Shown: positions 23,066 to 31,867, numbered from the stretch's first letter. The stretch: DNA of 62,178 nt from Ruminococcus sp. (GCA_017478965.1 JAFVCV010000035.1:1-62178); one strand, 5' to 3'. Notes: generated by a model not told the origin, from the letters alone. Numbers and translations are program-made.

Positions 23066-24415
23066 TCATTTATCCATATCTTCAGTCTGCAAGGGCAGCT
23101 CAACAGTAAAGCATACGCCGCCTTCAAACAGATTGTCAACGCTGACACTGCCGTCACTGAGGTCCACTATCCTCTTCACCAGAGCCAGGCCCAGGCCGTT
23201 GCCTTCGGTGGCCCGGGAACGGTCCCCCTGGTAGAATTTCTCAAATATCTTCTCCTTCTTGTCCGCCGGGATACTGGGGCCGTTATCTGAGATCTTTACC
23301 ACTATGCCGCTGCCCCCACGGAAAAGCTTGACCTTTATCTCTCCGCCCACTGGGGTGAACTTGATGGCGTTATTTATGATGTTCTGCCAGATCTGCCCCA
23401 TCAGGTCCTCATTCCCCACAAAGAAAATGTCCTCCAGGGAAATGTCAAGATTGATGTCCTTCTTGGACCACTCCGGCTCCAGCATAAGGATTATCTTCCT
23501 TATCTGCTCGTCTATCCTGAATTTTTTCTTCTTGCCGATCGTGGTCTGGTTCTCCAGCTTAGTCAGGTTCAGTATATTTGAGGAAAGCTTCGACAGCCTG
23601 GAAGTTTCGTCAATGATTATCTGGGTATACTCCTTCCTGTCTGCCGGCGTCAGGCTCTCGTCCTGCAAAAGCTTGGCAAAGCCCTGTATGGAAGCCAGGG
23701 GTGTCTTGAACTCGTGCGAAACGTTTGAGATAAAGTCCCCTCTCAGAGTCTCGATACCCGAAAGTTCCTGAGCCATCTTATTGAAGTTCCTTTGCAGGGT
23801 GCCGTACTCATTATCGGCACTCTCCCTTACTCTCACGGAGAAATTGCCCCTTGCGACCTCTGAAGTCGCCCGGCTCAGGTCGTGTATAGGCTGGAGCATG
23901 GTCCTGCCCACAAAGGTGGTGATGACGGTGCCTATAACTATGCTGACCAGCAGAGCGATTATGGTGACGAAATTCACTACCCAGAAAACGTTCTCGCTTG
24001 TGAAAGTGTCCACCATTATGTAGTTATCCGAGATAACGGTTATCATTGTGGCATTAGGCACCACGCCCTCGGTAGAAACAGCATAGCCCAGCTTGTCGAT
24101 CTCCTGCTTATAATACATTACGTCCCGGCTGTCCTTGCTGAGCTCTTTTATCTTGTAATTATTGGTATTCAGAGTATCAAGTATCTCCTTATACTCAAAT
24201 CCCTTAGCCTCCAGCTGCTTGGCAGAGTTGGCAAAGCTCACCAGCTGGTTGGATGCATTCTCCTTCATGATAGGGCTGAAGATCATCAGCAGGGCCGTTA
24301 TGGATATACTTGCCGCCACCAGCATGACCATGAAAAACATGAGCGCAAGCTTGAACTGCATGGTCATCTTCGTATCATGGGAGATATTTTTCTTCATATC
24401 CTTTATATTCTTCAT
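23066..24415 (-). CDS. Sensor histidine kinase (PhoR/ResE-like)
   Basis: A 449-residue membrane sensor kinase. TM1 is about 21-47, an extracytoplasmic sensor about 48-145, TM2 about 146-170, and HAMP about 171-223. The HisKA domain carries H234 in NVSHEFKTPL, and the ATPase domain has the N box (QNIINNAIKFTP), G1 (ISDNGPSIP), the F box (EKIFEKFY) and G2 (NGLGLALVKRIV), so it looks active. It autophosphorylates and passes phosphate to the regulator encoded just upstream (4-bp gap). The signal cannot be read from the sensor; a phosphate-type role is suggested only by Pho-like boxes beyond the regulator gene. Confidence 0.93.
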   Translation of the reverse strand: MKNIKDMKKNISHDTKMTMQFKLALMFFMVMLVAASISITALLMIFSPIMKENASNQLVSFANSAKQLEAKGFEYKEILDTLNTNNYKIKELSKDSRDVMYYKQEIDKLGYAVSTEGVVPNATMITVISDNYIMVDTFTSENVFWVVNFVTIIALLVSIVIGTVITTFVGRTMLQPIHDLSRATSEVARGNFSVRVRESADNEYGTLQRNFNKMAQELSGIETLRGDFISNVSHEFKTPLASIQGFAKLLQDESLTPADRKEYTQIIIDETSRLSKLSSNILNLTKLENQTTIGKKKKFRIDEQIRKIILMLEPEWSKKDINLDISLEDIFFVGNEDLMGQIWQNIINNAIKFTPVGGEIKVKLFRGGSGIVVKISDNGPSIPADKKEKIFEKFYQGDRSRATEGNGLGLALVKRIVDLSDGSVSVDNLFEGGVCFTVELPLQTEDMDK

Positions 24416-24419
24416 GGCA

Positions 24420-25094
24420 CTACTGCTTGACAGCCTTATATCCCAGACCCCTGACGGTCACTATAGAAAAAGCCTCCGCACTGCCATACCGCTCACGCAA
24501 ACGTTTTACATGAACATCCACCGTTCTTTCGTCCACGTCCTTATCCATTCCCCACAGCTCATCGAGGAGCTGTCTGCGGGTAAATATCTTATTCGGATAG
24601 GAGAGGAGCTTGAACAGCAGCTTGAACTCCATCTGCGGTATAGTCTCTCCGGGCTTGCCGTCGAAGGACACTGTCTGGGCATCATAGTCCAGCACACAGT
24701 TGCCAACTGTCATCGTATGCTCGGTAGCCATCTTGGAGCGGCGCAGCAAAGCGCCCACTCGAAGTATCATCTCATTTATATCAATGGGCTTTACCATATA
24801 GTCGTCGGTCCCGGCCATAAAGCCCTCCTGCTTGTCTTCAAAGCTCTCCTTAGCCGTTACCATCAGCACCGGCAGCTGGTAATTTGCCGCACGCAGCTGT
24901 CTGGTCAGCTCATAGCCGTCCATATTCGGCATCATGACGTCAGAGATCACCAGGTCTATATTAGTTTTTTCCAGCACATCAAGAGCGTCCATACCGTCGC
25001 AGGCGGTAAACGGCTGATAGCCATGCTGTTTAAGGGCCGCAGACATAAGGCGGCGCAGGCTGAGATCGTCCTCCACAACTAATATCTGAAACAT
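24420..25094 (-). CDS. OmpR/PhoB-type response regulator
   Basis: A 224-residue two-domain regulator. The receiver domain (1-118) has E8-D9-D10, the phosphorylation site D52 in LVISDVMMP, T80 and K102 in VKPID. The winged-helix DNA-binding domain (128-224) has RRQLLDELWG and RTVDVHVKRLRERYG. Winged-helix regulators of this class bind direct repeats spaced 10-11 bp, which matches the TTCAT repeats in the adjoining gap. It is the partner of the histidine kinase downstream and may also regulate itself. Confidence 0.94.
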   Translation of the reverse strand: MFQILVVEDDLSLRRLMSAALKQHGYQPFTACDGMDALDVLEKTNIDLVISDVMMPNMDGYELTRQLRAANYQLPVLMVTAKESFEDKQEGFMAGTDDYMVKPIDINEMILRVGALLRRSKMATEHTMTVGNCVLDYDAQTVSFDGKPGETIPQMEFKLLFKLLSYPNKIFTRRQLLDELWGMDKDVDERTVDVHVKRLRERYGSAEAFSIVTVRGLGYKAVKQ

Positions 25095-25372
25095 AGGTCT
25101 TCACTCGCTTTCATATTCTTCTTCATTTTCTGCCACAGGCCCGTACCTGACGGGTCCACGGTCTGCACTTGATCCCCCATCATAGAGTTTATCATATTAT
25201 TGTGAAAATTCAATGAAATTCTTATGTGTTTTAATATAATTTTTGTCCTTTAATATAGACGTTTCCGGGTAAAAGAGCCGAAAAAGGCCGAAACAAGGGG
25301 ACTTAAACGTTATACTGCCCTCCGGGTGCGAAAAGTGGCAACTATACGGTCTTTTCAAAAAAGTTCTGGAAA

Positions 25373-25404
25373 TTCATTTTGGGTTCATATTAGGGTGTTA
25401 TATT
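25373..25404 (+). promoter_or_regulatory. Pho-box-like promoter 1 (in the 820-bp gap beside the two-component genes)
   Basis: TTCAT at 25373 and 25384, exactly 11 bp apart, precede TATATT at 25399-25404. The second repeat continues as TTCATATTAGGGTGTTATATT. There is no good -35 apart from the repeats, as in activator-dependent Pho promoters. The gap 25095-25913 holds two such promoters, two structured RNA candidates and two terminators, and no convincing protein gene. Confidence 0.68.
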
Positions 25405-25411
25405 GTATTCA

Positions 25412-25575
25412 ATGAAGAAGAAAGTACTGCGGCGGCCTGATGATAAAGCCTATTGTTCAGTGGACCTTTATTGCTGTGTATCCAGGATGCACAGGTTTCC
25501 CTCATGCGATCCCCCAAGTCGCTTTTCATTCGCTGTTCACTAGGTTTTATCATCAGACTGCGGCGTGACCTTTAA
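25412..25575 (+). ncRNA. Candidate structured RNA 1
   Basis: Downstream of Pho-like promoter 1 the sequence folds into a closed structure. CTGATGATAAAGCCTA (25437-25452) pairs with TAGGTTTTATCATCAG (25541-25556) in a 16-bp stem; then AGTGGAC pairs with GTTCACT; inside are a hairpin CTGTGTATC/GGATGCACAG and a small GCGA/TCGC hairpin. ACTGCGGCG occurs on both sides of the closing stem. No protein frame fits. No Rfam family was recognised, and the 3' end is not defined, because the AT-rich hairpin at 25597-25640 lacks a T-run. Length and function are open. Confidence 0.55.
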
Positions 25576-25596
25576 GGTGACGTTAAGATGGTTAAA

Positions 25597-25640
25597 CGTT
25601 TTCGTTTGTTCAAAAAATATTTTCAAATTTAAACGAAAAC
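25597..25640. repeat. AT-rich inverted repeat between the two RNA candidates
   Basis: GTTTTCGTTT and AAACGAAAAC are perfect 10-bp inverted arms 24 bp apart, with an inner AAAATATTTT palindrome. It may end RNA 1 inefficiently or be a regulator site for promoter 2, which starts 12 bp on. Confidence 0.5.
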
Positions 25641-25651
25641 CTTTAGTCCAG

Positions 25652-25683
25652 TTCATGCAGAGTTCATATTAGTGTGTTATATT
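25652..25683 (+). promoter_or_regulatory. Pho-box-like promoter 2
   Basis: TTCAT at 25652 and 25663 (11 bp apart) precede TATATT at 25678-25683. The distance from the second TTCAT to the -10 is 15 bp, the same as in promoter 1, and GTTCATATTAG-GTGTTATATT is shared except for one base. Both promoters therefore belong to one regulon. Confidence 0.7.
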
Positions 25684-25689
25684 TAGTAC

Positions 25690-25849
25690 AGTTAAGAGAG
25701 AACAGCAAAAAATTGGTGCTTGGCAAAGCTTGCGGATATTTAAAATAGTGCGTAATATCGTTGGTTTTGCCAATTACCAAATCCCTTTCATAATTCTATA
25801 AGAAAATTAATGCTCATTTCATGCCGATAAGAAATGAGTATTAATTTTT
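25690..25849 (+). ncRNA. Candidate small RNA 2
   Basis: A transcript of about 160 nt from Pho-like promoter 2 would fold into three nested stems: TTGG with CCAA, TTGGCAAA (25719-25726) with TTTGCCAA, and GATATT with AATATC. It ends at a strong terminator whose 18-bp stem (25803-25820 with 25831-25848) is followed by TTTTTG. Only a 10-codon frame without a ribosome-binding site is present. Promoter, internal fold and terminator together support a discrete small RNA, possibly a post-transcriptional arm of the adjacent two-component system. Confidence 0.65.
25803..25849 (+). terminator. Terminator of small RNA 2
   Basis: An 18-bp stem with a single G-T wobble, loop ATGCCGATAA, then TTTTTG. Confidence 0.88.
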
Positions 25850-25870
25850 GTCCGGAAAAGACAGCAGTTG

Positions 25871-25903
25871 AAAGTCCGCAGGCACAGGTCTGCGGACTTT
25901 TTT
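25871..25903 (+). terminator. Second terminator before the HAD gene
   Basis: AAAGTCCGCAG and CTGCGGACTTT with T6 on the plus strand. It backs up the previous terminator and lies at the end of the minus-strand HAD gene. Confidence 0.8.
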
Positions 25904-25913
25904 GCGTCTATTT

Positions 25914-26672
25914 CTATCTAAAGGTTTTCGCTTTTTGCATGACTGAGCGCACCACAAACTCCCCAAAGTCACCGCCGCCGTTGAAAACGCTTTTGTGGGC
26001 GGCCTCAGAAAGAGCAGCTAGGTCCGCAGGCATCAGGGACAGGTCAGCAATATCAAGCATCGACAGATCAATAGTGCTGTCCCCGGCAGCAATGAGATAC
26101 AGGTCTTTTTCGCTGCCAAGCAGCCTTTTCAGTGCGCCGCCCTTGGTGAAACAGGGAGGCAGGAAATAGACCTTCCTGCCGGAGATGACCACGTTCAGTC
26201 CCTTTACATCGCTGTACCGTGCCAGGTAGTCCTCCGCTCTTTCACGGTCGGCGGCAGAGATGTAAAGATACATATCGTCTACGATACGGCTGACGTTGAT
26301 ATCCTTCGCTCCCTCCAGTCCGGCTTTCAGCTCCTCCATCAGCGGCATCAGCTCACGTGCTTTCGCAAGGCTGGCAGCCTGCCAGTCCGGGTCGGGCTGA
26401 CCGTCAGTGAGCAATATGCCTCCGTTGGTCGTGATCGCCCTTTTGCAGCTTACAGGCAGCTTTATCCTTCTATATTGTTCCACCGAGCGGGTAGTTACCG
26501 GAATTATCTCTATACTTTCCCCCAGCTCTCTCAGGCCCTGAAAGGCGCCGCAGCTCATGTAGCCCTGGGCTTTGTCTCTCAGCAGCTCCACCAGGATATC
26601 CCCCGGGACCTTATGGGAAAAGCTGTGGATAAGGGTGTTGTCCAGGTCGCAGGCTAAAACTATCTTTTTCAT
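25914..26672 (-). CDS. HAD-family phosphatase of the Ter cluster
   Basis: A 252-residue cytoplasmic haloacid dehalogenase-fold hydrolase. Motif I is ACDLDNTLIHS (nucleophile D13-type DxD), motif II is PVTTRS, and motif III/IV is GDSTIDLSML. A cap domain of the Cof type lies between. It begins 1 nt after the StiP gene stop, so it is translationally coupled. In Ter-linked biosynthetic clusters, HAD phosphatases accompany two phosphoribosyltransferases and are predicted to act on a nucleotide-like product; that pathway is a published prediction and has not been shown here. Confidence 0.9.
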   Translation of the reverse strand: MKKIVLACDLDNTLIHSFSHKVPGDILVELLRDKAQGYMSCGAFQGLRELGESIEIIPVTTRSVEQYRRIKLPVSCKRAITTNGGILLTDGQPDPDWQAASLAKARELMPLMEELKAGLEGAKDINVSRIVDDMYLYISAADRERAEDYLARYSDVKGLNVVISGRKVYFLPPCFTKGGALKRLLGSEKDLYLIAAGDSTIDLSMLDIADLSLMPADLAALSEAAHKSVFNGGGDFGEFVVRSVMQKAKTFR

Positions 26673-26673
26673 A

Positions 26674-27726
26674 TCAGTTATCCGCCAGGTCCTTTATAAG
26701 CCCGCAGGCACGGTAATGTCTGAGAGGGTACTCGATCAGCTCAACGCCCTTTTCCTCAGCCAGGCGGTACAGGTGGCCAAGATGGTCGCTGTCATCAAGA
26801 CTGTGTACCAGCACCTTCCAGGGCAGTCTTCTCAGAAGGACCCTGGTGGCCTCGCCAATGCTGGGCTTTACAAGATTTACGTCCCTTATGCCGAAATCAT
26901 TGCATATGCCCTGAACTTCTTCACAGGCAGAGCCAGAGGAAGTCTTTATGTCCTCTTTTTTGTACTCCTTATAATCAAAGTCCCGCTCTATCCGTTCTAT
27001 AAAGGTATAGGTCAGGTCCTTAGGGATAAGCTCTCTATAGAAGGCCGCACCGTGGAAATCGTTTTCGCCGATGATGTCGCTGCGCAGAAAAGTCCTGCTC
27101 AGGAGTCCCGAAACGGTGGAATTAAGGCAGCTGCTGGCGATAAGGAAATCGTCGTGAGTGCCGCATTTTTCAGAAAGCTGCGCCGGGTCGGAAAGCACCG
27201 CAAGTCCTGCACTTACCCCGGGGAAGTCCTTCATCGCTTCGTCAAGCACCCGGCTGATGGCTCCCTTGCCGGTCCAGCCGTCAACGAACTGAAGGTCCTG
27301 GGGGCTGTGGCGGTCAAGAATATACTTCATGGCATTTTTATCAATGCCCCGTCCCCTTATTATGGAGACAGTATAGTGGGCAGGCTCAAAGCCGTACTTA
27401 GCTTTCAGATAACGTTTAAGGAGTATCCCCACAGGTGTGCCTGCTCTGGCAAGAGACACCAGAACGGTCCTGTCGCCCTTTTCCTCATAGATCTGCTGGG
27501 CAAGCCTTCCCACAGACTCTGCGGTCATAGCGCTGTAAAGCTCCATGGCCTGAAAAAAAGCCTGCATATATTTTTCAGAAGGCTCGTATTCGATGGGCAG
27601 CATTTCGCAGTAGTGCCTGCCGGACTGTATCAGACGCTCCCTTTCCTCGGTGCTCTGGGGCTTGACAAGGCCGGTAATATCTTTCAGGAGGACCGTAACG
27701 TCCTCAGGCTTATAGGTACCAAACAT
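26674..27726 (-). CDS. StiP/PRTase_1-type protein with C-terminal PELOTA domain
   Basis: A 350-residue cytoplasmic protein of the StiP family (also described as a phosphoribosyltransferase-like domain, PRTase_1). The main domain holds LVSLARAGTPVGILLKRYL, SIIRGRGIDKNAM and QFVDGWTGKGAISRVL, which form the PRPP-like loop region; FIASSC near residue 200 carries the conserved Cys. The last 90 residues (VRDVNLVKPSIGEATRVLLRR, then WKVLVHSLDDSDHLGHLYRLAEE) fit a PELOTA-type RNA-binding domain. Its ATG overlaps the stop of the phosphoribosyltransferase gene (TGATG). Enzymatic role uncertain: protease and phosphoribosyltransferase readings both exist for the family. Confidence 0.85.
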   Translation of the reverse strand: MFGTYKPEDVTVLLKDITGLVKPQSTEERERLIQSGRHYCEMLPIEYEPSEKYMQAFFQAMELYSAMTAESVGRLAQQIYEEKGDRTVLVSLARAGTPVGILLKRYLKAKYGFEPAHYTVSIIRGRGIDKNAMKYILDRHSPQDLQFVDGWTGKGAISRVLDEAMKDFPGVSAGLAVLSDPAQLSEKCGTHDDFLIASSCLNSTVSGLLSRTFLRSDIIGENDFHGAAFYRELIPKDLTYTFIERIERDFDYKEYKKEDIKTSSGSACEEVQGICNDFGIRDVNLVKPSIGEATRVLLRRLPWKVLVHSLDDSDHLGHLYRLAEEKGVELIEYPLRHYRACGLIKDLADN

Positions 27727-28910
27727 CAGATCACCACCATTTCTACTCGTTTTCTGACGCCCGCATATTTCAGCACCCCGGCCAGATACTCTGCATTTTT
27801 CATATCAAGTTCCTCAGCGTCAGTGACTATCAGCACCCCGTCATACTTTTTCAGATCATAGACGAAGGTGGTCCTGCCGCCGTCATACAGACTAGGCAGC
27901 TTATAGCCCACGGTGATGGGATATCCCTTTTCGCTGCTTACGCCGATGGGACTGCGGGTGGTGGCATGAAAGCTGACCTTCTTGAAAAGGCCGCTATTCT
28001 CCAGTTTTTCCGCTATTTTTAGCCCGGCGTACATACATTCCTCAGTCCCCAGGACCAGCAGATCAGCCCCAAGTGTGGGCTTTACATACTCCGGTGCGAT
28101 GGCGTAGTCGGGGTAAAAGTCAAACAGTTTATCCAGGTAATCCCCTATCCTCATGCCGGTGCGAAAACCCCTCTGCATTTCCGGGCACTTCCTGCGGCTG
28201 ATGCCGTCAAGATAGACAAAAAAACCATTTCTGCTGCGCTCCCTTTCCTCATAGTCCTCCAGTGCGGTGAACTCCAGCTCCCTGGGTTCATCTATCTCTA
28301 TTGGGGCCACAGACTCGGAATAGTCGATATTTTCAAGTCTCAGCAGACTCTCGCAGATGATGCCTGCGCTGTTCATCAGACCCTCGTTCTCATCACTGAG
28401 CCGGTTTATCACAGAGGCAGCGACTATCTTCTTTCCCTCCAGCCCCGGGAACCTGACTCTGAGCTTTTCCATCATGTTCATCAGAGTCTTGCCGGTAGAG
28501 ATCTCATCGTCCACAAAAATAACGTTCTCTACGCCGCTGAGATTTTCCTCAAAGGGAGCCGCCGCCATTTTCTGCTCGGTAGCATGGCTGTGCTCCTCCT
28601 CAAAAATGATCCACTCCCCTACTCCCTCCAGGTCCTCACGGGTGGTGTGGATATAAAAACAATCCCGGCCAAAGCACTCGGCAACTGCGGCACCCACTGC
28701 GGTAGCAGTTTCGGCAAAGCCCACCACCAGTGTGGGGCCGGGATATTTTTCCCTGAGCTTATCCCCCAGAGTGTGCAGCATGGTCAGGCAGGCCGCAGGA
28801 CTAACAGGCATATGCTTGCCCTGGAGATGGTCAACCAGCAGATAGGTCCTTTTGGTATTATGGTGCCTTTTAGCCAGGCGGAAAAGGTCTTTTTCTTCAA
28901 AATCAGGCAT
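27726..28910 (-). CDS. Phosphoribosyltransferase with C-terminal TRSP domain
   Basis: A 394-residue cytoplasmic protein. The N-terminal 230 residues are a PRTase_2-type phosphoribosyltransferase with VGFAETATAVG and the PRPP-binding motif VIFVDDEISTGKTLMN. The C-terminal part (about 240-394) is the TRSP domain, which contains the FRTGMRIGDY and TRSPIGVSSEKGYPI stretches and the three-residue TRSP signature. Families and their pairing with StiP and a HAD phosphatase are typical of Ter-linked operons, where they are predicted to make a nucleoside-like metabolite. GAAAGGA precedes the ATG. Confidence 0.9.
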   Translation of the reverse strand: MPDFEEKDLFRLAKRHHNTKRTYLLVDHLQGKHMPVSPAACLTMLHTLGDKLREKYPGPTLVVGFAETATAVGAAVAECFGRDCFYIHTTREDLEGVGEWIIFEEEHSHATEQKMAAAPFEENLSGVENVIFVDDEISTGKTLMNMMEKLRVRFPGLEGKKIVAASVINRLSDENEGLMNSAGIICESLLRLENIDYSESVAPIEIDEPRELEFTALEDYEERERSRNGFFVYLDGISRRKCPEMQRGFRTGMRIGDYLDKLFDFYPDYAIAPEYVKPTLGADLLVLGTEECMYAGLKIAEKLENSGLFKKVSFHATTRSPIGVSSEKGYPITVGYKLPSLYDGGRTTFVYDLKKYDGVLIVTDAEELDMKNAEYLAGVLKYAGVRKRVEMVVI

Positions 28911-28997
28911 TCTCGCTATTTCCTTTCAAATCGTTCTCATGGTCCTCTGTCAGCGGGGCGGGGTACCGTCCGGCTGAAACAGGATCACTTTCCGCAT

Positions 28998-29064
28998 ATC
29001 CACAAATTACCCCGACTTACAAGATATTCTTAGTAAGCCGGGGAATAAGTCCGTCTTTGTGGAT
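28998..29064. other. Nested hairpin between the P-type ATPase and phosphoribosyltransferase genes
   Basis: ATCCACAAA (28998-29006) pairs with TTTGTGGAT (29056-29064). Inside it CCCCGACTTAC pairs with GTAAGCCGGGG (29010-29043). No T-run follows on the minus strand, so it is more likely an mRNA processing or stabilising structure, or a weak attenuator splitting the Ter operon. Confidence 0.55.
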
Positions 29065-29071
29065 CAGCGCA

Positions 29072-31807
29072 TTATTTGTCTGCCTTGCCTGCGCCGAAGC
29101 AAGCCTTTCTCAGCATATCCACCGGGATCATGGTGGCGGCCAGAACGATGACTACCAGCCAGCCGGTGATGCCGAAGGGAACGCAGCTGAACATATTTCC
29201 TATCCACTGGAAAGGCGCCAGGGGGATAAGTCCGCAGTTAACTATAACTGCCTGCACAGCAACGATCGCCAGCATAGTCTTGACAAAGCCAGGGTTCAGT
29301 TTCAGTCCCTTAAAGATACCGAAACCGTCGTCTCTGACATTAAATCCGTTGAACAGCGCTGCTAAGATGAACAGCACGAAATAAGCGGTCTTGTGCATAG
29401 CCTCTTCTATAGGCACGTCCTTAAAGGTCTCGGCGTAGCTGTCAAGATAGCTCGATGACAGGTGGCCGGTGCCTGTGAACAGGTCTGCAAAGAAAGGCAC
29501 CTTGAAGAACACAAAGCTTATGATGGTGAGCCATGCTCCCATAATGCCGATCTGTATGGCCATAGGTTTGCTGATTATGCTCTCGTCCCTGCGTCTGGGA
29601 GCCTCGTGCATATACTTCTCCAGCGCCGGCTCATTGCCCAGCATGATGGCGCCCAGGCCGTCCATTACCAGGTTAACGAACAGCAGGTGAGTTACCTTCA
29701 GCGGCTCCTCAACGCCGATGAACGGTCCGATAGCTGAAACTATTACGGCAGCCACGTTTATTACCAGCTGGAACTTACAGAATTTAAGGATATTGTGGTA
29801 GATAGTTCTGCCGTAAAGTATAGCGTCCTTGATGGACTTGAAGTTGTCGTCGATAATGACGATCTCGCCGGCCTCCTTGGCGGCTTCGGTACCGCTGCCC
29901 ATTGCAAAGCCCACGTCTGCCTTTTTGAGGGCGGGGCTGTCGTTTACGCCGTCGCCTGTCATACCGACTACCAGGTTCATCTCCTGGCATATCCTTACCA
30001 TTCTTGACTTATCAGTAGGCAGCGCTCTTGCGATGACCCTGATGTCTCTTACTATCTTCTTCACCTCATCGTCAGACATCTGATTGAGCTCCGCAGATGA
30101 AAGTGCGATATCCTTATCAGACTTGATAAGGCCTGCGTCCTTGGCGATAGCTTTTGCAGTCTCGAGACGGTCGCCGGTTATCATAACTACCTGTATGCCG
30201 GCGTCCTGAACCTCCTTGATGGCCTCCTTGGCCTCGGGTCTTACATCGTCTCTGATGCCTACCAGGCCGATGATGACAACGTCGTCATTTATCTGGTTCT
30301 CCACCATAGGTTTCTCTGAATATCCAAAGCTCAGCACACGCATAGCCTTGTTGGCCAGAGAGTCTATCTTAGCATTGAGAACGTCCATATCAATGGGTCT
30401 TACCTTGCCGTCAGCGTCCAGATAGCTCTTGGCCTTTGCCAGCAGTCTCTCGGGAGCGCCCTTATAGAAGGTCTTGCCCAGGTTGTCGATACGGGACTGG
30501 CTGAACTTATTGGCGGAATTGAAGCCCTGATAGGTAGTGACCTCATATTCCTTATTGTCTTTAAGGGAATTGAAGTCTGCCTCACCGATGAAATGCATAA
30601 GCGCCTGGTCGGTAAAGTTGCCGCCGATGACATTATGATTGCCGTCAAACAGAGACTGTGTGTTCTTGCCGATAGAGATATCCAGCAGTGTCTTTACCTG
30701 CTTATGGTCGCTGAGCTTGTCGTTGGGGATCACATTGCCGTCGGCAGTAAAGAACTCGACGACCTCAAGCTTGCCCTTGGTGATGGTACCGGTCTTATCG
30801 CTGAACAGAACGTTCAGAGAACCGGCAGTCTCGATACCCACGGCTTTACGGACCAGCACGTTGTGGTCCAGCATCTTGCTGGTGTTCTGCATAAGCACCA
30901 GAGAGATCATAAGAGGAAGTCCCTCAGGAACTGCGCAGACAACTATCAGTATGGCGATGGAAACGCCGTCAACTATCTTCTTGATGACCTCAGATGCGCC
31001 CAGTGCGAAGAAGTCGGCAGGTCCGCCTGCCTTGATGATAAAGTAGATGATGTAGACTATAGCGATGACGATAGCGGAAACATAGCCAAAAACTGAGATC
31101 TGGTTAGCCAGCTTAGCCAGCTTTACCTTCAGAGGAGAATCCGGTTCATCTTCGTTCATTTCCTCTGCCATGCGGCCCATCATGGTCTTCAGGCCGACAT
31201 TTCTTACATCGAGTATACCCTCGCCGTCGATACAGACAGCACCTCTGAACAGCGAATGCTCGTCCACAAAGGTATCGCCTGTGATATCAGAGGACATCTC
31301 GAAGCCCTCATCGGCTGCGGTCTTCCTGCACTCCTCGGCCTCGCCGTTAAGAGCGCTGTTGTCCACCTTGATATTGCCGCTTACAAGAACGCCGTCTGCG
31401 GGTATCTTATCGCCGCTTTGCAGCAGTATCTTATCCCCTACGACAACATCGTCAACTTCGATGACGTTAATGTTACCGTCACGTCTTGCCTTACACTTGT
31501 CCTTTTCGGTGCTTGCCTTCAGCTCGCTGTACTTCTGGTCGCTGGCCACATTGGTCTTGGCCGAAACAAATGCAACGATGAGCACGGCAACGATAGTGCC
31601 GATAGGCTCATAGGGCTCCGCCAGCTTGAATATCGCCATGACTATCATCAGCGCAGCGATAGCAAGCAGTATCTTTATCATAGGGTCGCTGAATGTCTCT
31701 AAAAACTCCTTCAGAAATGTTGTAGGCTCAGCCTCGGGTATGGCATTCGAGCCGTTCTTGGCCCGTGATTCCTCAACTTCCTTACTGGTCAATCCGTTAA
31801 GATTCAT
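29072..31807 (-). CDS. Ca2+-type (P2) cation-transporting ATPase
   Basis: A 911-residue P-type ATPase with about ten membrane helices. The phosphorylated Asp is D337 in FSDKTGTITKG; the hinge motif is MTGDGVNDSPALKKAD; the actuator loop is NGEAEE in place of TGES. M4 has the PEGLP motif (VCAVPEGLPLM) and M6 has VNLVMDGLGAIMLG, both of the calcium-pump type. It probably exports Ca2+, perhaps Mn2+. It lies between the terD and phosphoribosyltransferase genes in the same direction; TerD proteins bind Ca2+, so a calcium-linked stress response is a plausible inference. AAGGAG precedes the ATG. Confidence 0.93.
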   Translation of the reverse strand: MNLNGLTSKEVEESRAKNGSNAIPEAEPTTFLKEFLETFSDPMIKILLAIAALMIVMAIFKLAEPYEPIGTIVAVLIVAFVSAKTNVASDQKYSELKASTEKDKCKARRDGNINVIEVDDVVVGDKILLQSGDKIPADGVLVSGNIKVDNSALNGEAEECRKTAADEGFEMSSDITGDTFVDEHSLFRGAVCIDGEGILDVRNVGLKTMMGRMAEEMNEDEPDSPLKVKLAKLANQISVFGYVSAIVIAIVYIIYFIIKAGGPADFFALGASEVIKKIVDGVSIAILIVVCAVPEGLPLMISLVLMQNTSKMLDHNVLVRKAVGIETAGSLNVLFSDKTGTITKGKLEVVEFFTADGNVIPNDKLSDHKQVKTLLDISIGKNTQSLFDGNHNVIGGNFTDQALMHFIGEADFNSLKDNKEYEVTTYQGFNSANKFSQSRIDNLGKTFYKGAPERLLAKAKSYLDADGKVRPIDMDVLNAKIDSLANKAMRVLSFGYSEKPMVENQINDDVVIIGLVGIRDDVRPEAKEAIKEVQDAGIQVVMITGDRLETAKAIAKDAGLIKSDKDIALSSAELNQMSDDEVKKIVRDIRVIARALPTDKSRMVRICQEMNLVVGMTGDGVNDSPALKKADVGFAMGSGTEAAKEAGEIVIIDDNFKSIKDAILYGRTIYHNILKFCKFQLVINVAAVIVSAIGPFIGVEEPLKVTHLLFVNLVMDGLGAIMLGNEPALEKYMHEAPRRRDESIISKPMAIQIGIMGAWLTIISFVFFKVPFFADLFTGTGHLSSSYLDSYAETFKDVPIEEAMHKTAYFVLFILAALFNGFNVRDDGFGIFKGLKLNPGFVKTMLAIVAVQAVIVNCGLIPLAPFQWIGNMFSCVPFGITGWLVVIVLAATMIPVDMLRKACFGAGKADK

Positions 31808-31867
31808 ACACTAAAAACTCCTTAATGGCCGCCTATTTAGCCCGGCGGCGCTTTTATTCAGTCGGAA

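Noticed and set aside
25434-25448. CTGATGA inside RNA 1 recalls the hammerhead ribozyme core
   Set aside because: The required GAAA and the cleavage-site geometry are absent, and CTGATGA is fully paired with TCATCAG in the closing stem.
25412-25575. RNA 1 as 6S RNA
   Set aside because: 6S RNA is a long rod with one central bubble; here the interior of the closing stem is branched into two hairpins. Only a covariance search could revive this idea.
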